Part shown: piece by piece, positions 44,242-52,757 of the stretch
Layout of the letters: each line of letters opens with the position of its first letter
Position numbering within the stretch: position 1 is the stretch's first letter
Notes under the pieces: model-generated
What the model was told of the DNA's origin: nothing
The model's input: only the letters and a program-made list of their open reading frames with translations
Database searches by the model: none
Program-made: the position numbers and the translations under genes
Assembly (NCBI RefSeq): GCF_003460605.1
Contig: NZ_QTVN01000023.1
Location: 1-56,447, forward strand
DNA from: Ruminococcus sp. AF31-8BH
GTDB lineage: Bacteria > Bacillota > Clostridia > Lachnospirales > Lachnospiraceae
DNA length: 56,447 bases
Direction: 5' to 3'

Positions 44242-45627
44242 ATGTTCAAACAGAAAAAACAAAAGAATACAGCAGCAGAGAACAAGCTTGGAGCCAACCA
44301 GAAGATCGGAATTCTGTTTTGTGCCATGGTAAGTGCCGTGGCAACCGGATATGTGCCGAATTATATCAATCTTTATTATACAGATGCCGTGGGAATCTCC
44401 ATGGGTGCCGTGGCAATGATTCTGATGATCACAAAAATCACAGATGGTGTCACGGACATTATCATGGGAATGATCATTGACCGCACACATACAAGGCTTG
44501 GCAAAGCAAGGCCGTGGGTACTGGCAGGAGGAATCGGCATTGCCGTTTCCATCATGCTGCTCTTTAACTGCCCGGGAAATCTGTCTTATGCCGGCAAGGT
44601 TGCTTTTTGTGCCGGATGCTATTTCCTTGCAAACCCATTCTTTGGTACCATGGTTTCGGTGGCCTGTGGAACACTGAACAACCTGCTGACATCAGATTCC
44701 AGACAAAGAGGTGTCCTTGGGGTATTTTCTGCTTATGGATCCCTCATCCCGGTACTTATGATCGGACTGGTGGTGCCGAAGATCCTTTCTGCGATGAATG
44801 AAAGCCAGGCGGCTTATACAACGGCAACACTTGTATTTGCAGTAATGGCAGTGCTGGCCTGTGTGATCGGTGTTCTGTGCACAAGAGAGACCGTAACAGA
44901 GAATTCCAAAGATCAGCTAAAGGAAAACCAGACAGTGAAAGAATCCATCAAGGCACTGATAAAAAATAAATACTTTATCTATCTTGCCATTGGAACCATC
45001 CTTTATAATCTTTCCGCAGCTCCTGTTGCAAATTATTATGCAAAATATGTATTTCAGGATGTAGGGGTTGCGACGATCATCAACCTTCCGGGCATGCTGA
45101 TGGTATTCCTGCTCCCGTTTGCAGTACCGATGATCAACCGCCTTGGCAAGCGAAACTGCGTGGTATTTGGGATGGTCACTGCAGCGATCAGCCATCTGAT
45201 CATCTTATTCGCAAACAACAATCTTGCTATATTTATGGTTGGAAAAACCATCGGAAGTGTCGCAGTGATCCCATTTACGGTAGCCCTGATCCCGATGACA
45301 GGAGAAATATGTGATTATGCACTTTACAAAACCGGAAAACCCATGGACGGTACGATCTCCTCTGCTGCAACCATGGGAGGAAAAATCGGCATTGGCCTTG
45401 CAGCGGGCATTTCCGGTGTCATGATGGCAGCGAGCGGGTATATCAGCAGCCAGGCAGATGTTGCAGTGACACAGCCGGACAGTGCCATTCTTATGATCCG
45501 TCTGCTGGCAAGTGTATACCCGGCAGTATTATATTTGCTGGCAGCATTCTGCTTTTCTAAAATTGATCTTGAGAAGAATGGAATAGTAGAAATCCAAAAA
45601 GAACTGCGTGAGAAAGGACTGAGATAA
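44242..45627 (+). CDS. GPH (MelB-like) cation:glycoside symporter
   Basis: The 461-residue protein has about 12 membrane segments and the GPH family landmark near the start: KITDGVTDIIMGMIIDRTHT, then LGKARPWVL. These are the charged cation/sugar-site residues of MelB. The start is ATG 44242, right after GGAGG; an earlier in-frame start would overlap the GH78 gene by about 90 bases. It likely imports the glycoside hydrolysed by the flanking GH78 and GH43 enzymes. Confidence 0.9.
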   Translation: MFKQKKQKNTAAENKLGANQKIGILFCAMVSAVATGYVPNYINLYYTDAVGISMGAVAMILMITKITDGVTDIIMGMIIDRTHTRLGKARPWVLAGGIGIAVSIMLLFNCPGNLSYAGKVAFCAGCYFLANPFFGTMVSVACGTLNNLLTSDSRQRGVLGVFSAYGSLIPVLMIGLVVPKILSAMNESQAAYTTATLVFAVMAVLACVIGVLCTRETVTENSKDQLKENQTVKESIKALIKNKYFIYLAIGTILYNLSAAPVANYYAKYVFQDVGVATIINLPGMLMVFLLPFAVPMINRLGKRNCVVFGMVTAAISHLIILFANNNLAIFMVGKTIGSVAVIPFTVALIPMTGEICDYALYKTGKPMDGTISSAATMGGKIGIGLAAGISGVMMAASGYISSQADVAVTQPDSAILMIRLLASVYPAVLYLLAAFCFSKIDLEKNGIVEIQKELREKGLR

Positions 45628-46655
45628 TGATTACAGTTGATACAACGGTAAAAGAAATAAAAAATGATAAAGTATTAAAGAAAATCGCCCATTATCTGAT
45701 CTATAATACGGCAGGGGATGGAACGGAACATCTGTCGGATGAGAGCCATACCCTTCGTGATATTCAGGATAAGACACCCACATGGAGTGCAAAGGATATG
45801 GCATATGGACTGAACTGTATCATTGAAAACGGGGGGTATGGGAAAGAGCTCCTGTTTGATGTCTATAGTGATGCGGAGATTGCCGGATGTCCGGAAAAGG
45901 AACATGTGAAATTGATCTATTTTCCGCCAAGAGGCGAAGGAAACGGACAGAAAAGGTTTGTGATACTTGCTGCCGGAGGCGGCTATGGAGCTGTGTGTTC
46001 CCTGGGAGAAGCCTTTCCGGTGGCAGCAAGATTAAGTGAAATGGGAATTCCTGTATTCTGCCTGAATTATCGTGTGGCCGGGAAAGAGCCACTGTTTCCA
46101 AAACCCATGGAAGATCTGGCGGCTGCCTACAGGTTTCTGAAAGACCACGAAGATCAGTTTGATATTGATGCAAGACATTATGCCGTAGGAGGCTTTTCAG
46201 CAGGGGGACACCTGGCTGCCTGTTGGGGGTTAAAGGAACTGGGATATGCGAAATATGGGTTTCCAGCTGCGGAAATCCTCATGCTGGACTATCCATTAAT
46301 CTCCGTATGGAGAACCATTCATCCGCTTCCGGCACAGTTTCAGCAGATCATGTTTACAGGATATTTTGGAAGCGGCTATTCTGAGGAGATATGCAGACCC
46401 TATAATATAGACGAGATGGCAGATCAGGATTATCCGCCTGTTTTTATGATCCAGGCGGAAGACGACGATGTCGTTCCGATATGGAATACGGGAGAGTTTG
46501 CGGACAGGCTGGAGGAACTGGGCGTTCCCTGCAGGTATGAGCATCCGAAGACCGGAGGCCATGGATTTGGCCTGGGAACTGAGACAGAGGCAGAAGGATG
46601 GACGGACCGTGCTGTGGCATTCTGGGATGAACTGACGAAGGAGAAAATGGTATGA
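45627..46655 (+). CDS. Alpha/beta hydrolase, acetyl/acyl esterase-like
   Basis: The 342-residue protein has the alpha/beta-hydrolase pattern of BD-FAE or acetyl-xylan-esterase-like enzymes: LAAGGGYGAV (oxyanion), NYRVAG, VGGFSAGGHLAACWG (Ser near 190), IQAEDDDVVP (acid) and TGGHGFGLG (His). No signal peptide. It probably removes acyl groups from the imported glycoside. Its ATG overlaps the symporter stop by one base and its stop overlaps the next ATG by four, so the operon is tightly coupled. Confidence 0.87.
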   Translation: MITVDTTVKEIKNDKVLKKIAHYLIYNTAGDGTEHLSDESHTLRDIQDKTPTWSAKDMAYGLNCIIENGGYGKELLFDVYSDAEIAGCPEKEHVKLIYFPPRGEGNGQKRFVILAAGGGYGAVCSLGEAFPVAARLSEMGIPVFCLNYRVAGKEPLFPKPMEDLAAAYRFLKDHEDQFDIDARHYAVGGFSAGGHLAACWGLKELGYAKYGFPAAEILMLDYPLISVWRTIHPLPAQFQQIMFTGYFGSGYSEEICRPYNIDEMADQDYPPVFMIQAEDDDVVPIWNTGEFADRLEELGVPCRYEHPKTGGHGFGLGTETEAEGWTDRAVAFWDELTKEKMV

Positions 46656-49231
46656 AGCTCTATGATCTGAAAACCCTGCATATGGAGCAGCCTGTGATCG
46701 ATAAAACTCCTTGTTTTTCATGGAAAATATGCAGCAGCAGACCAAATGTCATGCAGGAAAAGTACAGGATCACTGTGAAAAACGGAGAAGATTTATTGTG
46801 GGATACTGGTGAAGTATATTCACAGGAACAGTCCTTTATTGAGTATAAAGGATCCCCTCTCTCTTCTGAAACAAGATATCAGTGGGCCGTGACGGTATGG
46901 GATTTCCATGGACAAAGCGCATCTGCCAGGTCGGTGTTCGAGACATCCTTTCTTCATCAGGCAGACTGGAAGGCAAAATGGATCGAGTGCTCATTTGAGA
47001 GAAAAAATGCAAGTGAAAACGGTTTATTAGGAAACAGTTATCCGCCGATTCTTTTCGAAAAGGAGTTCCTGCTTGAAAAATCGGTAAAAAGTGCCAGAAT
47101 CTATGCATCTGCTCATGGTGTGTACAGACTTACAGTGAACGAAAAGCGGCCGGATCAGAGGGAGTTTGCCCCGGAGTTTACTCCTTATGGAAAATGCTTA
47201 TATTATCAGGCCTATGATGTAAAGGAACTTCTCACAGAAGGCAGGAATGTACTTCATATGTATGTGGGGGATGGCTGGTATTTCAGCAGCCAGGCAGGGC
47301 CTGTGATGCAGGACAGACATAAAGAACCGTCTGTCATCTATCAGATGGAGCTGACTTATGAGGATGGAACATCTGAAATGATCCTGTCGGATGGAAGTGA
47401 AACCTGCAGGACGGATTTCATTGTCTATTCAGATCTTTATCAGGGAGAAAAGCAGGATTTTACCCTTGCTTCCGGTGAAAAAAAGCCGGTTATGATAAAA
47501 GACTACGGTTATGATTTTCTGCATGTACAGCCTATGGAGCCGATCCTTCCAATAAGGGAGATTCCTGCGGTGGAAGTATTTACCTCCCCTGCGGGAGAGA
47601 CCATCGTGGATTTTGGGCAGGTTCTGGCCGGAAGGGCAAGGATCAGGATCGATGTTCCAAAAGGACAGACAGTTTCCCTGGATTATTTTGAGATCCTTGA
47701 TGAAAAGGGAAATTATATCGACACGATGTTTGCTCCTCAGAAGGACATTGTGATTTCAGCAGGAGAACCCTTTGTGCATGAAGCATTGTTTACTTTCCAT
47801 GGATTCCGTTATATCCGTGTTACAGGCATAGAAGATGTCCGTAAAGAGGATTTCACAGCCGTTCTTTTAAGTACGGCAAAGGAGAATGCCGGAACCTTTG
47901 CATGTTCAGATGCACGGCTGAATCGCCTGTATCAGAATGTCCGGTGGTCACAATACAGTAATATGATGTCTGTTCCCACCGATTGCCCGTCAAGGGAAAA
48001 AGGCGGATATACCGGGGATTTGCTGATATATGCAAAAACGGCTTTGAAAAACGAAAAGCTCACGCCTTTCCTGAAAAGCTGGCTGAACTCTGTCCGGCTT
48101 GATCAGGCAGGGGATGGCGTGGTTATGATCGTTTCTCCATATATGAAGCTGTATGAAAATCTGATGAAGGATGTATCTGCCAGATATGGAGAGGATACAA
48201 TATCCGGTGTTGCCGGATGGAGCGATGCCATTGTCTGGATCCCCTATGAAATGTATCAGGTCACAGGAGACAGACTGGTACTGAAAGAAAATTATGAGGC
48301 CATGGAGAAATGGTGTGAATACATTATCCATGCTGCTGAAAAACAGAGCACCCTGGATATCCCGGAACAGTATGACCGGTATCTCTGGAATACGGGATTC
48401 CATTTTGGAGAGTGGCTTGTACCGGGAAGAGAGGACCATACAGGGGAGCCTTTTGGAATCTGCAGGGAGACCGCTTATTATACCACCCCGTTTTTTGGTT
48501 ATGCCACAATTAAGAAGATGACGGAAATCTGTCAAGTCCTCGGGAAAAAGGACAAAGCAAAGGACTATGGAACCATAGCAGCAAAGATGAAAACCTCCAT
48601 TCAGGAAGGAATGATGCGCAGGAACCTGATGCCGGATGACCTGATGGGAGCTTATGTGCTGGCTTTTGCCTTTGGTCTGGTTCCTGAAGATCTATACGAT
48701 GCTTATAAGAAAAAGCTCTTAAGTCTGCTTGAAAAAAGCGGCAGGTGCATTGGCACCGGATTTCTGGCTACTCCCTTTATCCTGGATGTGCTGTGTGATC
48801 TGGGAGAAACAGAAACCGCCCATCAGATCCTGTGGCAGGAGAAACGGCCTTCCTGGCTGTATGAGGTGGATCATGGCGCAACAACCATCTGGGAATCCTG
48901 GGATGCAGATGATGCTGCCCGAGGAGGAAGGTATGTAAGCTTCAATCATTATGCCTTTGGCTGTGTAGATGACTGGATCTGCCGGCATATTGCAGGAATT
49001 GACAGTGATACCCAGGGCTATTCCCATATCGTGATCCGGCCGGATATGGACAGTCATCTGTCCTGGTGCAGACGAACCTTCGAGTGTGAGGCAGGAGAGA
49101 TCTCTGTATACTGGGACAAGGAAAAACTATCTGTTTCTATTCCGGCAAATACAACAGCCACGGTATACTGGAACAATCAGGTATATGATGTGGGCAGCGG
49201 AAGCTACGAGTGGACAGAAAGAAGCATTTGA
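46652..49231 (+). CDS. GH78 alpha-L-rhamnosidase, second in the operon
   Basis: The 859-residue protein shares the GH78 layout: CFSWKICSS near the start, ARIYASAHGVYRLTVNEK, VGDGWYFSS, VDFGQVLAGRARI, FHGFRYIRVTG, and near residue 444 DCPSREKGGYTGD. That motif keeps the Asp, Glu and Asp positions but differs in the middle from the classical RDERLGW. ATTIWESWDADD carries the late Glu. It is intracellular as judged by the lack of a signal. Two unlike GH78 enzymes in one operon suggest two rhamnose linkages or positions. Confidence 0.88.
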   Translation: MKLYDLKTLHMEQPVIDKTPCFSWKICSSRPNVMQEKYRITVKNGEDLLWDTGEVYSQEQSFIEYKGSPLSSETRYQWAVTVWDFHGQSASARSVFETSFLHQADWKAKWIECSFERKNASENGLLGNSYPPILFEKEFLLEKSVKSARIYASAHGVYRLTVNEKRPDQREFAPEFTPYGKCLYYQAYDVKELLTEGRNVLHMYVGDGWYFSSQAGPVMQDRHKEPSVIYQMELTYEDGTSEMILSDGSETCRTDFIVYSDLYQGEKQDFTLASGEKKPVMIKDYGYDFLHVQPMEPILPIREIPAVEVFTSPAGETIVDFGQVLAGRARIRIDVPKGQTVSLDYFEILDEKGNYIDTMFAPQKDIVISAGEPFVHEALFTFHGFRYIRVTGIEDVRKEDFTAVLLSTAKENAGTFACSDARLNRLYQNVRWSQYSNMMSVPTDCPSREKGGYTGDLLIYAKTALKNEKLTPFLKSWLNSVRLDQAGDGVVMIVSPYMKLYENLMKDVSARYGEDTISGVAGWSDAIVWIPYEMYQVTGDRLVLKENYEAMEKWCEYIIHAAEKQSTLDIPEQYDRYLWNTGFHFGEWLVPGREDHTGEPFGICRETAYYTTPFFGYATIKKMTEICQVLGKKDKAKDYGTIAAKMKTSIQEGMMRRNLMPDDLMGAYVLAFAFGLVPEDLYDAYKKKLLSLLEKSGRCIGTGFLATPFILDVLCDLGETETAHQILWQEKRPSWLYEVDHGATTIWESWDADDAARGGRYVSFNHYAFGCVDDWICRHIAGIDSDTQGYSHIVIRPDMDSHLSWCRRTFECEAGEISVYWDKEKLSVSIPANTTATVYWNNQVYDVGSGSYEWTERSI

Positions 49232-49248
49232 AGAAAAGAGGTTGCGCA

Positions 49249-50310
49249 ATGTATGATGCATTTCATCCGGGCCAGATCTGGCTGGATACAGAAGGAAAAC
49301 GGATCCATGCACATGGCGGTTCTGTTATCTATATTGATGGAACCTATTACTGGTATGGTGAAAATAAAGAGAAAACCACAGGGGACAATGATATCTGGAC
49401 ATGGGGTGTGAGATGTTACGCTTCTAAGGATCTGTACAATTGGGAGGATAAAGGACTGATCATAGAACCGGAACCGGATAAACCGGAATCATCCCTTTGC
49501 CCTACCAGTGTAATGCTGGACCGTCCCCACATCATTTACAACAGGATGACAGGAGAATATGTATGCTGGATGAAGATTATGCATAAGGATGGGGTACAGA
49601 CGGAAACGGTAATGACAGCTGACAATATTCTCGGTCCATATGAAATGGTAAAGGAGGGGCTCCGTCCCCTTGGTATGAGTGCAGGAGATTTTGATCTGGC
49701 TGTGGCACCTGACGGGAAAGCTTATTATTATTTTGAAAGGGTTCATTCAGAAACCATTTGTGCAGATCTTACGGATGATTATACCGGTGTCACTGGATAT
49801 TACAGTACACATTTTCCGCATTTGTGTCCTCCGGATGTTCGTGAGGCAACTGCACATTTCTGCAGAAAAGGGAAGCATTATCTGATTACTTCCGGCACAA
49901 CGGATTATTTTCCGAATCCATCAGAAGCAGCTGTAGCAGATACCTGGCATGGCCCGTTTACAGTGCTTGGAAACCCGCATGTAGGAGATTCTTCAAATAC
50001 ATCTTTTCACTCTCAGATTTCATGTATTTTTAAAGTAGAAGAGAAAAAAGACCTTTATATTGCATGCGCAGACCGCTGGCTTCCAAGATTGCAGCACCTT
50101 GAGTATGAGGTGTATGGCAGGCTATTTCGCAAACATTTTGATTCGGATCATCATTCAGATAATGCAATGAAAGAGATGGCGACCTATCTGAAAGGGTATT
50201 CTTTCCGAAACACCTCGATTGCAGATTATGTGTGGCTTCCTCTGAGATTTGACGGTGATATGGTATATATCGACTGGCATAATGAATGGAGAATCGAGAA
50301 TTATGAATAA
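49249..50310 (+). CDS. GH43-like glycoside hydrolase, paralogue of the 29433 gene
   Basis: The 353-residue protein starts MYDAFHPGQIWLDTEGKRIH and shares with the 29433 protein the blocks HGGS, YYWYGENKEKT, WTWGVRCYASKDLYNWEDKG, LDRPHIIYN and SAGDFDLAV. The HSQISCIF and YIACADRW segments occur in both. Start ATG 49249, with AAGAGG upstream. It closes the operon and probably removes a second sugar after rhamnose release. The GH43 subfamily and linkage are not certain. Confidence 0.8.
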   Translation: MYDAFHPGQIWLDTEGKRIHAHGGSVIYIDGTYYWYGENKEKTTGDNDIWTWGVRCYASKDLYNWEDKGLIIEPEPDKPESSLCPTSVMLDRPHIIYNRMTGEYVCWMKIMHKDGVQTETVMTADNILGPYEMVKEGLRPLGMSAGDFDLAVAPDGKAYYYFERVHSETICADLTDDYTGVTGYYSTHFPHLCPPDVREATAHFCRKGKHYLITSGTTDYFPNPSEAAVADTWHGPFTVLGNPHVGDSSNTSFHSQISCIFKVEEKKDLYIACADRWLPRLQHLEYEVYGRLFRKHFDSDHHSDNAMKEMATYLKGYSFRNTSIADYVWLPLRFDGDMVYIDWHNEWRIENYE

Positions 50311-50621
50311 AAGAAAAAGAGGATGATATTTTCATAGATTCTTTGGAGTATGTTGTACGGATCGTATGGCATACTCCTCATTTTTTGAACATTTCCCGAT
50401 ATTTTTTTGCAGAATAAGCTGATCAGGCTTGCATGGACTTATAATCAGTTTTGTGCTGATCTATCTGACCAATACAGTCGGATTAAAACAAGATTATATG
50501 ATATGTAAACAAAATAGAATGATTACAATTTGGGATAAAAATAATAATATATTCTGTAGAAAGACAAGACTATAGTAAGAAGGATTTGATTAATACTGAA
50601 GTTGAAAAGGATGAAGAGTAA
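50311..50621 (+). promoter_or_regulatory. Terminator, then operator-promoter region of the serine hydrolase
   Basis: A terminator stem GGAGTATG (50345-50352) / CATACTCC (50370-50377) with TTTTTT closes the GH78 operon. Then ACAAGATTATATGAT (50488-50502) matches the other two operators exactly. TACAAT lies about 20 bases further on, without a good -35 box. No gene is seen in the gap. Confidence 0.65.
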
Positions 50622-51812
50622 ATGGAAACACAGGATATTTCAAGAGTAATGAATGCCTACATTTCCAATAAGGAAATGCTCGGTGGAGCATTGATTGTGA
50701 GAAAAAAAGATGAGATCATATACCAAAACAAGTGGGGATTCCAAAATCTGGAACATAGCCGACCAATTGAATTTGATACCATGTACCGTCTGATGTCCAT
50801 GTCGAAATGTGTGACAGGTGTAGCCGTTATGAAACTGATAGAAGAAGGAAAAATCAGACTTGATGACAAAGTTTCAAAATACATTCCTGAATTTGCCGGG
50901 CTTCCCGTCTGCTGCGATCCACGTTATATAAGTCAGAATCTGAAAAAACGAAAGATGGTGTGGAATGTTCTTACTTTCCGCATGGACAAAGTGAAGACTG
51001 AACCGGCAAAGCGGGAGATTACGATTCGTGATCTGCTCTCCCATGCTTCCGGTCTGGAACAGGGCTGGGTGGGGCTGCTTTCCTTTATGAAGATGAAACC
51101 GGAGGATAAATCCCTGGAAGAACGTATCAGGCGTTACACTTCTTATATCCTGGATTTTCAGCCGGGGACAGATACCGGTTATTCACCAATGGCAGGCTTT
51201 GATATTTTGGGATATATCGTCAGTCTGGTGTCTGGAAAAAGCTTTGAAGAATATCTGCGGAAAGAAGTTTTTGCACCTCTGGAAATGAAGGATACCACCT
51301 TTTTTCCGAATAAAGAGCAAGAAAAACGTCTGGTGAGGCTGGTAAAACGGAAAGGAAACAAACTGGTAGATGTAACGGATACGAAAGAGGATACGCAGGA
51401 ATTTCTGCGGCATGGTGCTTATCGGTATGAAGCCGGATGCGGCGGACTGTATGGTACGATTACGGATTATGAACATATGGCGAGGATGCTTTGCAGTAAT
51501 GGAATGTATCAGGGAAAACAATTTTTAAAACCTGAAACAGTGTGTCTGATGCATACAGAGGCTCAGAAGCAGCATCTGGAACCGGAACCAGGATTTACCT
51601 GGGGGCTGAGCGTTAAAATCAGACAGAATCCAGAGCTTTCGGGAAGTTATGCACATAAGGGAACTTATGGGTGGAGTGGAGCATTCGGAACACATTTTTT
51701 TGTTTGTCCGGATGAAAAACTGGAAGCTGTTTTTATGACAAATCGTTCAGATCTTGGAGGTTCAGGTTCGTATATCAGCGAGAAAGTTGAGGAACTTGTA
51801 TTTGGAAGTTAA
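50622..51812 (+). CDS. Serine hydrolase of the beta-lactamase/transpeptidase fold (esterase-like)
   Basis: The 396-residue protein has the S-x-x-K motif in MSMSKCV (Ser about 60, Lys about 63) and a Tyr in DTGYSPMAGFDILGYIVSLV (about 186), as in class C-type esterases (EstB, lovD-like). No signal peptide is present, so it is not an antibiotic-resistance secreted enzyme; an intracellular ester or amide hydrolase is more likely. AAGGATGAAGAG precedes the ATG. The shared operator upstream puts it in the regulon of the tannase-like and GH78 genes. Confidence 0.82.
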   Translation: METQDISRVMNAYISNKEMLGGALIVRKKDEIIYQNKWGFQNLEHSRPIEFDTMYRLMSMSKCVTGVAVMKLIEEGKIRLDDKVSKYIPEFAGLPVCCDPRYISQNLKKRKMVWNVLTFRMDKVKTEPAKREITIRDLLSHASGLEQGWVGLLSFMKMKPEDKSLEERIRRYTSYILDFQPGTDTGYSPMAGFDILGYIVSLVSGKSFEEYLRKEVFAPLEMKDTTFFPNKEQEKRLVRLVKRKGNKLVDVTDTKEDTQEFLRHGAYRYEAGCGGLYGTITDYEHMARMLCSNGMYQGKQFLKPETVCLMHTEAQKQHLEPEPGFTWGLSVKIRQNPELSGSYAHKGTYGWSGAFGTHFFVCPDEKLEAVFMTNRSDLGGSGSYISEKVEELVFGS

Positions 51813-51888
51813 CCGAATCAGAAAAATAAAGCGGATTACGGATAGTCATTTAAACTGTATGGATTCATTTTAATGTGGAGGAAATATT

Positions 51889-52719
51889 ATGGAAGAAAAC
51901 AAAAACACAGCAAGATTATTTCATGTAGAGATTGCGCAGGGAATCTATCTGATTTCTGATCCGGAACAGGGGCCTACAGAAGATGGAAAATCTCTGGCAC
52001 CGGGAAATGCAACTGCGAATTCTTATCTGATTATTGGAGAAGAAAGGGCGGTTCTTTTGGATCTGGCAGTGAATTCACCGGAACTGAAGACGTATGCGGA
52101 AAAGCTTGCCGGTAAACCGGTGCAGCTTGTATTGAGCCATGGGCACTACGACCATGCGTTTTATCTGAACCAGTATCAGGATGTCTGGATGAATACAAAA
52201 GATAAATTTTTACTGAAAAAAGGAATGCTGGGATTTCCACCTGTGGAACCATGTCCGATCATCCATGGGCTGGAAGCCGGCGATGTGATCGACCTTGGCG
52301 GACGGGAGCTGGAAGTTTTTCACATCCCGGGACATACGCCGGGAAGTATTCTGCTTCTTGACAGAAAATGCAGAGTGCTGCTTTCGGGAGATACCTGTGC
52401 ACGAAGACTTCTTTACGGACTGCATGAACAGGTGAGCTTTGAAGAATTCTGCGCCTCTCTCGAAAATCTGAAAACAGCAGATTTTGATGTGATGTATTCT
52501 GCCCATGACCGCTGTGCGATTCCCAAAGAGTATCTTTCCCACATGATGCTTCTTTTGAAAAACGAGGTTCCTCAGACAAAAAATGTGGTAGATCTTCCGG
52601 GAATTGGTGAAATGAAGTGTTTTTTTCATGGGGATATCAGGACGCTTGATTATTTTGATATTGCTTTTATGGAAGAACCAATCAAAGATATCAGTAAGAT
52701 AAGGTTGAATGTGCAATAG
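51889..52719 (+). CDS. Metallo-beta-lactamase-fold hydrolase
   Basis: The 276-residue protein carries the metal-binding motif SHGHYDHA (near residue 83), HIPGHTPGSILL and LSGDTCARR, as in general MBL hydrolases (glyoxalase II or lactonase-like). GGAGG lies before the ATG. It follows the serine hydrolase by 76 bases and precedes a symporter, so the three are probably cotranscribed. The substrate is not known; an ester or lactone part of the glycoside is an option. Confidence 0.85.
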   Translation: MEENKNTARLFHVEIAQGIYLISDPEQGPTEDGKSLAPGNATANSYLIIGEERAVLLDLAVNSPELKTYAEKLAGKPVQLVLSHGHYDHAFYLNQYQDVWMNTKDKFLLKKGMLGFPPVEPCPIIHGLEAGDVIDLGGRELEVFHIPGHTPGSILLLDRKCRVLLSGDTCARRLLYGLHEQVSFEEFCASLENLKTADFDVMYSAHDRCAIPKEYLSHMMLLLKNEVPQTKNVVDLPGIGEMKCFFHGDIRTLDYFDIAFMEEPIKDISKIRLNVQ

Positions 52720-52757
52720 TAGCACATATGGAAGAAAAGTGTGGTAAAGGAGAAATC

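Noticed and set aside
50400..50512. A short frame ending SRIKTRLYDM before the serine hydrolase
   Set aside because: It overlaps the conserved operator, has no start signal and no recognisable family.
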